Shown: positions 8,263-17,636, numbered from the stretch's first letter. The stretch is 43,080 bases of DNA from an uncultured Pseudomonadota bacterium (GCA_903875225.1 CAIQVJ010000107.1:1-43080); one strand, 5' to 3'. The notes: a model not told the origin generated them from the sequence alone. Numbers and translations: made by a program.

Positions 8263-9438
8263 ATGCCCACGAAGAAAGAGACCGACGACCTGTTCAAGAA
8301 CTTCGTAGAGGGGCGCATGCCGCGCCGCGACTTCATCCGCACTGCGCTCGCGATGGGCGCCTCGATCTCCGCACTCGGCGTTGTGCTCGAGGCCTGTGGA
8401 GGTGCGCCCGAGGAGGCCGCGAAGCCCGCGCCCACGCCTGCGCCCGGCCCCGCGCCCGGCCCCGCCCCCGAGCCCGACCTCGGCCCCATGGAGACCGAGC
8501 TCAACATCTACAATTGGTCCGACTACATCGCGGAAGACACCGTCGCGAACTTCACGAAGGAGACCGGGATCAAGGTCAAGTACGACACCTACGAGTCCAA
8601 CGAGGAGCTTCTCGCGAAGCTCCAGGTCGGAGCAAGCGGCTACGACATCGTGGTGCCCACGGGCTACATCGTGAGCGTGCTCATGGCGCAGAACCTGCTG
8701 GAGCCGCTGGTCAAGAAGTACCTCACGAACTGGAAGAACGTCGCGCCGTTGTTCATCAACCCCGAGTTCGACCCGGGCAACACCTTCGGCGTACCCTGGC
8801 AGTGGGGGACCACCGGGTTCGCCTACCGCAGCGACAAGATCGTGCCCGCGCCGGATGGCTGGGGCGTGTTCCTCGACGCCAAGTACAAGCACAAGATGAC
8901 GATGCTCAACGACGAGCGCGACGTGATCGGCGCGTGGCTCAAGTACCGCGGGAAGTCCCTGAGCTCAGGGGATGCCGCGGACCTGGCCCAGGCCAAGATC
9001 GACGCGATCGCTGCGAAGGCCAACCTGAAGGCCTTCATCTCCGCAGAGGTGAAGGGACAGCTGGTGTCGGGTGACGTGTGGGCGGCCCAACTCTGGAACG
9101 GCGACACGGCACAGGCCACCAAGGAGGAGGCGAAGATCGCCTACTGCCTCCCGAAGGAGGGCGCCGCGTTCTGGACGGACTCGCTGGTCATCCCCAAGGG
9201 AGCGCCCCACAAGCGCGCAGCCCACGCGTTCATGGACTACATCCTGCGCCCGGACGTGGCGACCACGATCTCCGACTTCACCGGCTATGGAACACCCAAC
9301 GCGGAGGCCGTCTCCAAGCTGGCGGTGCCCGTCCCATACCCGACAGAGGAGGAGCTCAAGCGGCTCGAGATCCAGAAGGATCTGGGCAAGGCCGCGCAGG
9401 CCTGGGATCAGCTCTGGACCGAGATCGGGGCCGCGTAG
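8263..9438 (+). CDS. potD: polyamine-binding lipoprotein PotD, Tat-type signal
   Basis: 391 residues of the PotD/PotF periplasmic binding family (LNIYNWSDYIAEDTV near the mature start; WQWGTTGFAYRSDK; AALNGD-like LWNGDTAQA). The N-terminus carries a twin-arginine motif, RRDFIR (RR at 21-22), followed by a hydrophobic stretch and a lipobox LEAC with C45 as the predicted lipid anchor. An Ala/Pro-rich linker (about 53-75, APTPAPGPAPGPAPEP) separates the anchor from the binding domain. E. coli PotD is a soluble Sec-exported protein; a lipid-anchored, Tat-like version is unusual but common in lineages where binding proteins are tethered. It lies 24 bp after potC and ends the operon. Confidence 0.93.
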   Translation: MPTKKETDDLFKNFVEGRMPRRDFIRTALAMGASISALGVVLEACGGAPEEAAKPAPTPAPGPAPGPAPEPDLGPMETELNIYNWSDYIAEDTVANFTKETGIKVKYDTYESNEELLAKLQVGASGYDIVVPTGYIVSVLMAQNLLEPLVKKYLTNWKNVAPLFINPEFDPGNTFGVPWQWGTTGFAYRSDKIVPAPDGWGVFLDAKYKHKMTMLNDERDVIGAWLKYRGKSLSSGDAADLAQAKIDAIAAKANLKAFISAEVKGQLVSGDVWAAQLWNGDTAQATKEEAKIAYCLPKEGAAFWTDSLVIPKGAPHKRAAHAFMDYILRPDVATTISDFTGYGTPNAEAVSKLAVPVPYPTEEELKRLEIQKDLGKAAQAWDQLWTEIGAA

Positions 9439-9526
9439 CCGGCATGCTCGGAGGGGCTCACGGGCGGTCGGCTGCGGGCCGGCGCCGTGCGCCCCACCCA
9501 CGAGAGCCCGCCATCCTGCCCGACAG

Positions 9527-9916
9527 TCAGGCGGGATCGCCCTCCAGCGCCTTTCTCGCCTCGGGATCCAACAACACGACGATCCCGTACACCAATGCTC
9601 CAAGCGAGAACGGGAAGCAGTAGAGCGCGAGGATGAGCGACGGCAGGCACGTCGCCATCCCGATCACCGCAGCCACGGTACCCCTGCCCCTGCGCAGGAT
9701 CGCGCCCGCCCCGATGTGCACGGCGCCCATGATGAACGCTGCGAGAGCCAGGAGGCCATAGGCCCCGCCGCCAATCCAGAGCAGCGGGCCCATCTTGTCG
9801 TCGGCAAAGCCGGCCACACCGAGGATCGCACCGCCAAATACGCAGAAGGCACACCAGGAGAGCTCGATCACGCCAAGGGCGATGAAGACCAGCCCCAGGG
9901 TGCGGACCCGCTGCAT
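9527..9916 (-). CDS. small four-helix membrane protein, unknown
   Basis: 129 residues with four hydrophobic segments (about 8-30, 45-68, 82-100 and 100-118) and a short charged tail (DPEARKALEGDPA). No family recognised. It starts three bases after the SDR stop codon, so it is almost certainly the last gene of the minus-strand ALDH/SDR operon. It is convergent with potD; the 88-bp gap between them shows no clear terminator. Confidence 0.75.
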   Translation of the reverse strand: MQRVRTLGLVFIALGVIELSWCAFCVFGGAILGVAGFADDKMGPLLWIGGGAYGLLALAAFIMGAVHIGAGAILRRGRGTVAAVIGMATCLPSLILALYCFPFSLGALVYGIVVLLDPEARKALEGDPA

Positions 9917-9919
9917 CCG

Positions 9920-10693
9920 CTACTTTCCCGCGGCCGGGATCTGCGACTTCGAGCCCTTGTAGAGCTGACCGTTGATGAAGCCGGGGGCGATACGCGACAT
10001 CCACATGAGCTGCGCGGACTGCCCCACGCAGATCTCGAGGGATCCGGCCTTGAGCGCCTTGATCGTGGCGTCCACCAACACGTCGGTGGTGATGATCTTG
10101 ACGTCGCCGCCCTCGGGGAGGTCGGCGGTGAGGTCGGTCCTGACCGTGGGGGGCAGCAGCTCCACCACGCGAACCCCGGCGTCCTGGAGTTGGAACCGCA
10201 GGGACACCGTGTAGGAGTGCACGGCGGCCTTCGTCGCCGAGTAGATGGGCGCCGAAGCGAGCGGGGCGTAGGCGAGGCCCGACGACACGTTGAGGATGGT
10301 GCCCTTGTTCGCCGTGAGGATGTCGACGAACGCCGACGTCGTGCAGATCGTGCCTGTCAGGTTGGTCGAGATCTCGTCCATCAGGGTGTCGAGGTTCTTC
10401 GCCGGCACCGTCAGGTTGAGGTTGTGGTAGGTACCCGCGTTGTTCATCAGCACGTCGAGCTTCGGGAACTCGCGCTTGACCCGCTCGGCCAGGGCGACGA
10501 TGTCCGAGGTCTTCGCGACGTCGCTTTGGATGCAGTGGAGCTTCGGGTTGGCTGCCTTGCACTCGTCCAGCTTGGACTGCCGCCGCCCGGTCACGATGAC
10601 GACGTTGCCCAACTCGACGAACTTCCGCGCAAACGCGAGGCCGATCCCGGCGCTGCCGCCGGTGATGAGGATGGTGTGGCCGGTGAGATCCAT
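9920..10693 (-). CDS. short-chain dehydrogenase/reductase, DltE-like
   Basis: 257 residues. NAD(P)-binding TGGSAGIG (11-18), NNAG (84-87), catalytic serine pair at about 137-138 and YSATK (Y151, K155) make a complete classical SDR. An arginine shortly after strand 2 (TGRR, 36-39) favours NADP(H). Sequence flow is closest to the DltE-like SDR group (COG3967), which are uncharacterised oxidoreductases. A strong AAAGGAG Shine-Dalgarno lies six bases before the ATG at 10693. In this operon it could reduce or oxidise an aldehyde or alcohol related to the substrates of the two ALDHs; this is inference. Confidence 0.9.
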   Translation of the reverse strand: MDLTGHTILITGGSAGIGLAFARKFVELGNVVIVTGRRQSKLDECKAANPKLHCIQSDVAKTSDIVALAERVKREFPKLDVLMNNAGTYHNLNLTVPAKNLDTLMDEISTNLTGTICTTSAFVDILTANKGTILNVSSGLAYAPLASAPIYSATKAAVHSYTVSLRFQLQDAGVRVVELLPPTVRTDLTADLPEGGDVKIITTDVLVDATIKALKAGSLEICVGQSAQLMWMSRIAPGFINGQLYKGSKSQIPAAGK

Positions 10694-10761
10694 GAGGGCT
10701 CCTTTAGCGGGCTGTTTGGGGAGGTTGACGGACGGAAGCCGCTAACTCGCCGGCACCCCGT

Positions 10762-12195
10762 TCACACCCCAGCGTTCCTCACCACCATCAGCCGGATCTC
10801 GGTGAGATCCTCCATCGCGAACTTCACGCCTTCGCGGCCGACCCCGCTGTCCTTCACCCCCCCGTAGGGCATGTGGTCCACGCGCCAGGACGGCACGTCG
10901 CCGATCACCACGCCGCCGACCTCGAGCTCGTTCCAGGCCTTCTGCGCACGGTACAGATCACGCGTGAACACGCCCGCCTGGAGGCCGTAGGTGCTGTCGT
11001 TCACCTCGGCGAGCGCATCGTCGAAGTGGTCGAAGGCGCTCATCACGGCGACGGGGCCGAACGCCTCCTCGCGGTACAGACGGCAGGCGCGCGGTACGCC
11101 CTCCAGCAAGGTGGGCTCGAACATCGGCCCCGTGCGCTTGCCCCCGCAGAGGAGGGTGGCGCCGCTGTCGACCGCCTCGTGCACCCACTCCTGCAGCCGG
11201 ATGGCCTCCTTCTCGTCGATCATCGGCCCGATGAACGTGTCCTCGGCCCGCGGGTCGCCCATCTTGAGCGCGCGGGTGGCCACGACGAGCTTGTCCCGAA
11301 GCTCGCTGTACAACGAGCGGTGCGCGATGATCCGCTGGACGCTGATGCAGCTCTGCCCGGACTGGTAGAAGGCACCGATGACGATGCGCTTGACGACGTC
11401 GTCGAGGTCCGCACCCTCGTCCACGATGCAGCCCGCATTGCCGCCCAACTCGAGGATCACCTTCTTCTTGCCCGCCCGTGCCTTCATGTCCCAGCCGACG
11501 GCAGGGGAACCGGTGAAGCTCAGCAGCTTGAGCCGTGGATCCGTGGTGAACAGGTCCCCGTCGTCGCGGTTGCAGGGGAGCACCGAGAAGGCGCCCTTCG
11601 GGAGGTCCGTCTCGGCGAGGATCTCGCCGATGATCAAGCTGCCGACGGGCGTTCGGGTGGCGGGCTTGAGCACCCACGGGCACCCCACGGCGATGGCCGG
11701 CGCGATCTTGTGCGCGACCAGGTTGAGCGGAAAATTGAACGGGGAGATGAACGACACCGCCCCGATCGGCACGCGCTTCCACATGCCCGAGTAGCCCTTT
11801 GCCCGTGGGGAGATCTCGAGATCCATGATCTCGCCGGTCATGCGCGTGGACTCCTCGGCCGCCACGCGGAAGGTGTCGATCAGCCGGGTCACCTCGCCCC
11901 GCGCGTCCTTGATCGGCTTGCCGGCCTCGATGCACAGCGACTCGGCGAGCTCGTCGAACCGCTCCTGGAAGCGCTTGATGCAGTGGTTGAGCACCGCCGC
12001 GCGCGCATACGACGGCATCCTGCGCATCGGTTCGGCGGCAGCCGCCGCGGCGGCGATCGCCGCGGAGATCGTCTCCTTGTCCGCGAGCGCGACCTGCGTG
12101 GCCACCTTGCCGGTGTACTTGTCCCGAACGTCGAGCATCGCGGAGCCGAAAGCGGGCTCACTGGCCAGGTAGTACGGGTAGGATTCGCGCAGCAT
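10762..12195 (-). CDS. NAD(P)-dependent aldehyde dehydrogenase (paralog 1)
   Basis: 477 residues of the ALDH superfamily with an intact active site: N154 (SPFNF), E249 (LELGG) and nucleophile C283 (GQSCISVQ). The GQSCISVQR segment and NAGCIVDEGADLDD resemble the phosphonoacetaldehyde/lactaldehyde/GAPN-like branch rather than betaine-aldehyde dehydrogenases, so the substrate is likely a small aldehyde different from that of the neighbouring ALDH. An Ala-rich helix (AAIAAAAAAAE, 45-55) follows the N-terminus. It lies 48 bp after paralog 2 and 68 bp before the SDR on the same strand. Candidate substrates in this context are succinic semialdehyde or an aminoaldehyde from polyamine breakdown, but the sequence does not decide. 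Confidence 0.92.
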   Translation of the reverse strand: MLRESYPYYLASEPAFGSAMLDVRDKYTGKVATQVALADKETISAAIAAAAAAAEPMRRMPSYARAAVLNHCIKRFQERFDELAESLCIEAGKPIKDARGEVTRLIDTFRVAAEESTRMTGEIMDLEISPRAKGYSGMWKRVPIGAVSFISPFNFPLNLVAHKIAPAIAVGCPWVLKPATRTPVGSLIIGEILAETDLPKGAFSVLPCNRDDGDLFTTDPRLKLLSFTGSPAVGWDMKARAGKKKVILELGGNAGCIVDEGADLDDVVKRIVIGAFYQSGQSCISVQRIIAHRSLYSELRDKLVVATRALKMGDPRAEDTFIGPMIDEKEAIRLQEWVHEAVDSGATLLCGGKRTGPMFEPTLLEGVPRACRLYREEAFGPVAVMSAFDHFDDALAEVNDSTYGLQAGVFTRDLYRAQKAWNELEVGGVVIGDVPSWRVDHMPYGGVKDSGVGREGVKFAMEDLTEIRLMVVRNAGV

Positions 12196-12243
12196 CGGAG
12201 CCTCGAGGGGAGACGCCGTTAACCCGGCAGGGTGGGCGGCACC

Positions 12244-13668
12244 CTACCCGAGGTTCACCCACACGCTCTTGAGCTGGGTCAGCTCCTCGAGCACCGCGCG
12301 CCCGTTCTCACGGCCAAACCCGGACTGCTTGTAGCCGCCGTAGGGACTGGCGGCGTCGAAGCGGTTGTAGGTGTTGATCCAGACGGTCCCGGCGCGGATC
12401 CTCGATGCGAGCACGTGCGCCTTGCCGATGTCCCGGGTCCAGATGCCGGCCGCGAGGCCAAACTCGGTGTCCTCCGCCAGGGCGGCGGCATCGTCGAGGG
12501 TGTCGAACGGCAGAATCGCGAGCACGGGCCCGAAGATCTCCTCCTTCGCGATGCGCATGCTGGGGTTGACGTCGGCGAACACCGTCGGCTCGACGAAGAA
12601 GCCCGGGCCATGGGACCCGCCACCCGCCCTGCACGTGGCGCCGTCGACCATGCCGGCGGCGATGTAGTTCTCCACGCGATCGCGATGCGCCGCCGAGACG
12701 AGCGGACCCATCTGCGTCTTCGGGTCCAGCGGATCGCCGGAGACGAGCCCCTTCGTCCCGGAGACCACGATCTCCGTGACCTGGTCGAGCACCCGGCGCT
12801 CCACGAGCAGGCGGCTCCCCGCTGTGCAGAGCTGGCCCTGGTTGTAGAAGATCGCCTGCACGGCGCTCTTTGCAGCGGCCTCGACGTCGGCGTCCCCGAA
12901 GACGATGTTCGGGCTCTTGCCGCCCAGCTCCAACGAGAGCTTCTTGAGCGTGCCGGCTGCGGCGCGCATGATGATGCGCCCGGTGTCCGTGCCGCCGGTG
13001 AACGAGATCTTGGCGACGTCCGGATGCTCGACGAGCGCGGCGCCGGCCTCCTCGCCGAGGCCCGTCACGACGTTCAGGACGCCCGGCGGAACACCGGCTT
13101 CCGCCAGGATCTCGGCCAGACGCAGGGAGCTCAGGCTCGCCTCCTCGGGCGGCTTGAGCACGACCGTGTTCCCGACGGCGAGCGCGGGAGCCACCTTCCG
13201 TGCAGCGAGCAGGAGCGGGAAATTCCACGGGATGATCGCTGCGATCACCCCCAGCGGCTCCCGCAGGGTGTAGTTCAGGATCGGGCCCCGGACCGGGATC
13301 GTGTCCCCGGTCAGCTTGGTCGCCCAGCCCGAGAAGTAGAAGAACGTGTCAGCAGTCCTCGGAACGTCGATGGCGCGTGCATTTGCGATGGGCTTGCCAG
13401 TGTCCAGCGACTCGAGGCGGGCAAGCTCCTCGAGGTTCGCGAGGATCAGCTCTCCCGCCTTCCAGAGGATGCGCGCGCGCTCGTTGGGGTCCATGCGCGA
13501 CCAGCCCGGGAACGCCTTCTTCGACGAGGCGACGGCGATCTGTACGTCCTCGCGCCTGCCCCTGGCGAGCGTCGCCAGGAGCTCCCCGGTGGCCGGGTTG
13601 GGCGTGTCGAGGGTCTCCCCCTCGAGCGCGGGCACTGCACGGTTGTCGATCCAGAGCTGGGTGTTCAT
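12244..13668 (-). CDS. NAD(P)-dependent aldehyde dehydrogenase (paralog 2), betaine-aldehyde/PuuC-like
   Basis: 474 residues with full ALDH active site: PWNF (N149), K172, LELGGKSPNIVFGDAD (E247) and GQLCTAGSRLLVE (C281). These blocks and the C-terminal YGGYKQSGFGRENG are typical of the betaine-aldehyde/gamma-aminobutyraldehyde dehydrogenase class, which includes PuuC. Oxidation of 4-aminobutyraldehyde (or its N-acyl form) to GABA is therefore a reasonable assignment next to pot and GABA-transaminase genes, though exact substrate is inference. The ATG at 13668 overlaps the stop of the barrel protein gene (ATGA), so its translation is coupled to it. Confidence 0.93.
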   Translation of the reverse strand: MNTQLWIDNRAVPALEGETLDTPNPATGELLATLARGRREDVQIAVASSKKAFPGWSRMDPNERARILWKAGELILANLEELARLESLDTGKPIANARAIDVPRTADTFFYFSGWATKLTGDTIPVRGPILNYTLREPLGVIAAIIPWNFPLLLAARKVAPALAVGNTVVLKPPEEASLSSLRLAEILAEAGVPPGVLNVVTGLGEEAGAALVEHPDVAKISFTGGTDTGRIIMRAAAGTLKKLSLELGGKSPNIVFGDADVEAAAKSAVQAIFYNQGQLCTAGSRLLVERRVLDQVTEIVVSGTKGLVSGDPLDPKTQMGPLVSAAHRDRVENYIAAGMVDGATCRAGGGSHGPGFFVEPTVFADVNPSMRIAKEEIFGPVLAILPFDTLDDAAALAEDTEFGLAAGIWTRDIGKAHVLASRIRAGTVWINTYNRFDAASPYGGYKQSGFGRENGRAVLEELTQLKSVWVNLG

Positions 13669-14711
13669 TCCTCGTCCTCATAGGCTGCGGAGTACACGTC
13701 GGGTTCGGGGCGGAACACGCTCAACAAGGCGACCGCGCTCAGGCCCACTCCGCCTCCGTAGTCCGCGGTGTACCCGTCTGCCTTGCCCTCCACCTGGAGC
13801 GCCACGAAGTCGCATGGGGAGACCTTCACGCCCGCGCCTGCCGACCAGGCCCGCCCGTCGCCCAGCGTGTCGTCCGGGTCGTACAGCGCTTCGAAGCGCG
13901 CGGTAGGGCTCACGATGGTGTCGGGCAGCATGACCACCTGGAGCTGGCCGCCCGCGAGCGGGCTGCCGGTCATCACGCCGCCGCCGCCGTCCAGCGAGAG
14001 GGTGAGCGCATCCAGCGGGTAGTATTCGAAGGTCCCGAACGCGTGGTAGTACTCGCCGCCCCAGGGTTGGGGGGTTCCAAGCGAGTCGTCCCAGCCTCCC
14101 AGCGGGTACGCGCCGGCAGCCACGGACAGGTACCAGGAGTCGGCGGAGTGGACCACGCCAGCGCCCGCGGTGAGCCCCTCGGCGTGGTGGCCGGGGCCCG
14201 CGTAGCCGCCCCAGCCGAGGTCGTAGCCGGAGTAGACGTACACGTCGGTGCCGTCGTCGAAGGAGACTCCGGGTTCGATCCCCGCGATCTGCGCTGGCTG
14301 TGCCGCCCACATGATGGAGTAGCTCGGGAGATAGTTCTGCCACTCGTCCCACTGTTGCAGGCCGATGTTGGGGTTGGTGACACCGAGCCGCAGGTGGTAC
14401 TTCTCGCGGCCGATCTGCAGCATGGCCCACTCGGGCGGGATCGGGGTGGCGAGCCCGGAGGAGAGTGAGGCCGGGTCGAGGTGTACGTCCAGATCCACGC
14501 GGACGAAGATCAGGTCGGTCGCGAGGCGGCCGTCGACCTCGGCTTGCGCGAGCGTGGGCGCCACGGCGACCCCGGAGCCGGAGCCTGACACGACCACACC
14601 GCCGGAGGCCGCGCCTCCGAACCACGTCTGGACCTCGCCCGCCCGGGCCTGGGGAACAAGCGCGGCGGCGGCCGCGATGCAGACGATCAGCGGCGAGATT
14701 CGTACGAACAT
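13665..14711 (-). CDS. exported beta-barrel (porin-like) protein
   Basis: 348 residues. A clear Sec signal peptide (MFVRISPLIVCIAAAAALVP, cleavage probably after QARA near residue 24) is followed by a Gly/Tyr/Trp-rich sequence of alternating strands, consistent with an outer-membrane barrel; the acidic tail AAYEDEE is odd, since most barrels end in an aromatic residue. No family recognised with confidence. The start at 14711 fits the signal peptide; longer in-frame starts exist but overlap the divergent gene. It is the first gene of the ALDH/SDR operon and overlaps the ALDH start by four bases, so a role in moving the aldehyde dehydrogenase substrate across the outer membrane is possible. Confidence 0.8.
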   Translation of the reverse strand: MFVRISPLIVCIAAAAALVPQARAGEVQTWFGGAASGGVVVSGSGSGVAVAPTLAQAEVDGRLATDLIFVRVDLDVHLDPASLSSGLATPIPPEWAMLQIGREKYHLRLGVTNPNIGLQQWDEWQNYLPSYSIMWAAQPAQIAGIEPGVSFDDGTDVYVYSGYDLGWGGYAGPGHHAEGLTAGAGVVHSADSWYLSVAAGAYPLGGWDDSLGTPQPWGGEYYHAFGTFEYYPLDALTLSLDGGGGVMTGSPLAGGQLQVVMLPDTIVSPTARFEALYDPDDTLGDGRAWSAGAGVKVSPCDFVALQVEGKADGYTADYGGGVGLSAVALLSVFRPEPDVYSAAYEDEE

Positions 14712-17613
14712 GCGAACTCCGGTGGAGGGGGAACATAGTCCGGGGCCGCTCAATCGGCAGGGCGAGGGGATCCCGCTGACGATCCCGCGCGTACACTGTC
14801 CACTACCGGAGCCCGCACTGACCGCCGCCATCCTCAGCATCCTGGCATGTGCGCTCTCGGCCCGGACGTCCACAGAGGCGCACGGGCACCCGCTGCTCAG
14901 CGGCACGACCCTGCGGGCAGACCAGCCGGACACGAACTTCGCGGCCTCGGACGCCGTGCAGGTCGAGACCGAGTCGGCCTACGGGCTGTGGTCGGTCGAC
15001 GTCGAGGAGCTGGCCCGCATCGCGCACGGCCGCACGCCGACGGCGGCCCGACTGGAGCTGCCGGTGGCGGACGCAGCGGAGGGAACCTGCTTTCAGGCCA
15101 GCCCGGTCCGCCAGCCCTTCACGGTCGCGGCCGCCACCTGGACCTGCGCCGCGGAGCAGAGGCCAGGGGATGGCCTGCTCGCCTGCGCCCCCGCCCGGCG
15201 ATGGCAGTGGCGGGATCGGGCAGACGGTGACGCCGCGCAACTGCCCCGCTTTTCAGCCGACGCGCACCCGGTGGCCGCCACCGACGGCAGCGTCGGCTTC
15301 GATGTGCTGCGCGACGTACTGGAGATGCTCGCGGGTGCCCCCGACCGCGCGTTCGGGTGGGCGGTCGCGAGTTCCGGAGCGGCACGGTTGGGCGCCACCG
15401 GGTCGGCGTCGCCGCCCGCGCTGCGGCTGGAGTACGGCGACCGGAGCCCGCGCTGGGACCCTTCGAACCCGTGCTCCTGGCACGGGTTCCACCGTATCGC
15501 CGCCGTGCACGGTCAGAGCAACGTCATCACCCACGGGCCGCCGGGCGTGGTTTACGGAGCCTCCGGTGTGACCGTGTACGCGATCGACGAGGCGACCGAC
15601 GCCATCGTCGACCGGTACTCCACGTTCGACAAGGTGCACGCCCTGCAGTGGAAACCGGACGCCGCCGGAGCGGGCATCCTCTACATCGGCGACACGCATG
15701 ACGGCCTGATTCTCGTCGACACCGACGCCGGCGGGCGCTTCATGGGCCAGTTGAGCCACTACGAGCCGACGATCCACGGCCCGGAGGGCGGACCGGCCCC
15801 CGCGGTCGAAGGGCTGCGGGTCAGCGACCCCTGCCCTGGCGACCCGACCCGGCTCGCATACCTCGCAGACGGCGATGGGGTCGACATCGTCGACGTCTCC
15901 CATCCCCTGCAGCCCGTTCGCGTCGGAGCCTTTGCCGACCCGAGCATCTGGTACTCCTCGGCGATCGCCATCGACGGGGAGTGCGGGAGCACGTCGCCCC
16001 GAAGAGCGGTCTACCTCGGTCGCGCGGGCGCCCGCCCCTCCTCGTGCCCCGGCACCACACCCGCGGGGAGCTGTGCCCGCCCCGGCGGAGCCTGTGACTG
16101 CGTGTGGTCGAAGGTGGACGCCTCCGACCCCGCCGCACCCGGTCTGGAGTTCAGCGCGCCCACGGGCTGGGCGAACGTCGCGCTCGACCTCGAAGCCGCC
16201 GATGGCACCCTGCTGATCGCGGGCAGCGGCGGGGGCCTGATCACGTGCGGGACCGAGCCGGACGCCCACGCCTGCGGCGCCTCCCGACGGCACCGGTACG
16301 GCCAGGCCAACTGGATCACCTGGCTGAACCTCGACAGTGAGGATCGCCTCGTCGCTGGCTACTACCCGGAGCCAGCCGGTTCGCTCGCCTACCTGGGCTC
16401 GTTGCGGGACTGGGTCCCCAGCCCTGCCGCCACCTCGTGCGGCGACCCAGGGGGGACGTGCGGCCCGCTCACGACTCTTTGGGGGGACAACGTCAACGAC
16501 GCCGTCGTGGTCGGCCCGCCCCCCACCGAGCCCGCCGCGGCCACGCTGCTGGTCTCCCACGACGACTACGGCATCGTGAAGCTCGACCCCGGGGCGACCC
16601 CCTCGATCCAGACCGTCATCCTCGGTGGCGTCACCGCGGCGGCGGCTCTGGACGGCAGCCACCTCGCCGTGGCGGACCTGCTCTACGGCGCTGCCGAATA
16701 CACGATTGGCGCAGGGGGCACCGCCCTCGAGGCCATGTGGAGCCGCCCCGGCTTCGAAAAGGCCCGGGAGGGCTCTGACGTCCGCGACGTGGCGCTCACC
16801 GCCGACCTCGTGCTGGTCGCGAACGCAGAGGGGGTGTTCGCCCATCGTCGCGGCACGGCGGGGGAGCTCTTTCCCCTGGACCAGCCGAACGGAGGCCACT
16901 CGGCCGCATCAGCGGTCGTCGCGCGCAAGACCGGAGATGTGACCCATGTCTTCGCAGGGCTCCAGACCACTCCCCCCACGATCGCCGCCTGGCAGTGGAC
17001 CGAGACCGGGGGCGCCACGCTGCTGGCGTCCAGCGTGGTGGACGTCCCCCGCGGCATCGTCTGGGATCTCGCGCTGACCGACTCGTGGGTGGTCTCCGCC
17101 GGAATGGGCGTTCCGGTGATGCTCCTGCCAGCGCAACCACGCGCCGGTGAGCCCTGGCAGGCTGTCCTGAGCTGCGTGGGGTGGGCGTTCACGCCACATC
17201 TCGCCACGGGCTCCCTGCCGGGGGTCGGCGAGGTGGTGTTCCTCGCAGCGGACGGCGGCGCGGTCGCGGCGAGAGTGGACGATCTGCTCGCGCTCGGCGT
17301 CGGCTCCGCGTGCCGGCAGGACGACCCGGTCACGTTCGGGATCAACGCGCTCCTCACCGGCGAGCCCGGAAGGAGGCCGCGAGGCATCCGCTCGGTGGCG
17401 TTCGATGACGAGCAGAAGGAGCTCGTCGTGGGGTACGACCACGCAGGCGACCACCCGAGCGATGTCCTCGCCATCAACCTCTCCGACCCGCTGCAGCCGA
17501 AGCTGAACGGGCTCATCGACCTGCAGGAGAGCATCACCGGACTCGATGCACAGGGAGGGCTCGTTTCGGTGACGTCGCCCGATCTCGGCACGGCGGTGTA
17601 CCGGCGCTGGTGA
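14710..17613 (+). CDS. secreted beta-propeller protein with LVIVD-like repeats
   Basis: A large exported protein of about 930-970 residues. A hydrophobic stretch LTAAILSILACALSA (about 14818-14862) looks like the signal peptide core, with cleavage near TEA. The body has repeated propeller blades: VDIVDVSHPLQPVRVG (near 15883-15930) is a good LVIVD repeat, and DVLAINLSDPLQPKLNG near the end is another. Many Cys pairs (for example in the 16040-16110 and 16420-16460 regions) suggest disulfides outside the cytoplasm. The start is uncertain: the ATG at 14710 and GTG at 14722 give 36-48 residues before the signal core, and no ATG/GTG/TTG lies closer; CTG at 14818 is the nearest. Function unknown; adhesion or extracellular binding is typical of such proteins. 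Confidence 0.75.
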   Translation: MRTPVEGEHSPGPLNRQGEGIPLTIPRVHCPLPEPALTAAILSILACALSARTSTEAHGHPLLSGTTLRADQPDTNFAASDAVQVETESAYGLWSVDVEELARIAHGRTPTAARLELPVADAAEGTCFQASPVRQPFTVAAATWTCAAEQRPGDGLLACAPARRWQWRDRADGDAAQLPRFSADAHPVAATDGSVGFDVLRDVLEMLAGAPDRAFGWAVASSGAARLGATGSASPPALRLEYGDRSPRWDPSNPCSWHGFHRIAAVHGQSNVITHGPPGVVYGASGVTVYAIDEATDAIVDRYSTFDKVHALQWKPDAAGAGILYIGDTHDGLILVDTDAGGRFMGQLSHYEPTIHGPEGGPAPAVEGLRVSDPCPGDPTRLAYLADGDGVDIVDVSHPLQPVRVGAFADPSIWYSSAIAIDGECGSTSPRRAVYLGRAGARPSSCPGTTPAGSCARPGGACDCVWSKVDASDPAAPGLEFSAPTGWANVALDLEAADGTLLIAGSGGGLITCGTEPDAHACGASRRHRYGQANWITWLNLDSEDRLVAGYYPEPAGSLAYLGSLRDWVPSPAATSCGDPGGTCGPLTTLWGDNVNDAVVVGPPPTEPAAATLLVSHDDYGIVKLDPGATPSIQTVILGGVTAAAALDGSHLAVADLLYGAAEYTIGAGGTALEAMWSRPGFEKAREGSDVRDVALTADLVLVANAEGVFAHRRGTAGELFPLDQPNGGHSAASAVVARKTGDVTHVFAGLQTTPPTIAAWQWTETGGATLLASSVVDVPRGIVWDLALTDSWVVSAGMGVPVMLLPAQPRAGEPWQAVLSCVGWAFTPHLATGSLPGVGEVVFLAADGGAVAARVDDLLALGVGSACRQDDPVTFGINALLTGEPGRRPRGIRSVAFDDEQKELVVGYDHAGDHPSDVLAINLSDPLQPKLNGLIDLQESITGLDAQGGLVSVTSPDLGTAVYRRW

Positions 17614-17636
17614 TAGACCGGGGGCGGAGTTCTACC

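Noticed and set aside
7357..8892. Long minus-strand frame opposite potC/potD (very rich in Asp, His, Glu, Arg)
   Set aside because: Typical antisense product of high-GC coding DNA; potC and potD are certain on the plus strand.
9439..9526. Possible bidirectional terminator between potD and the convergent gene
   Set aside because: GC-rich short inverted segments exist (ccggcgccgtgcgcc) but no clear stem plus T-run on either strand.
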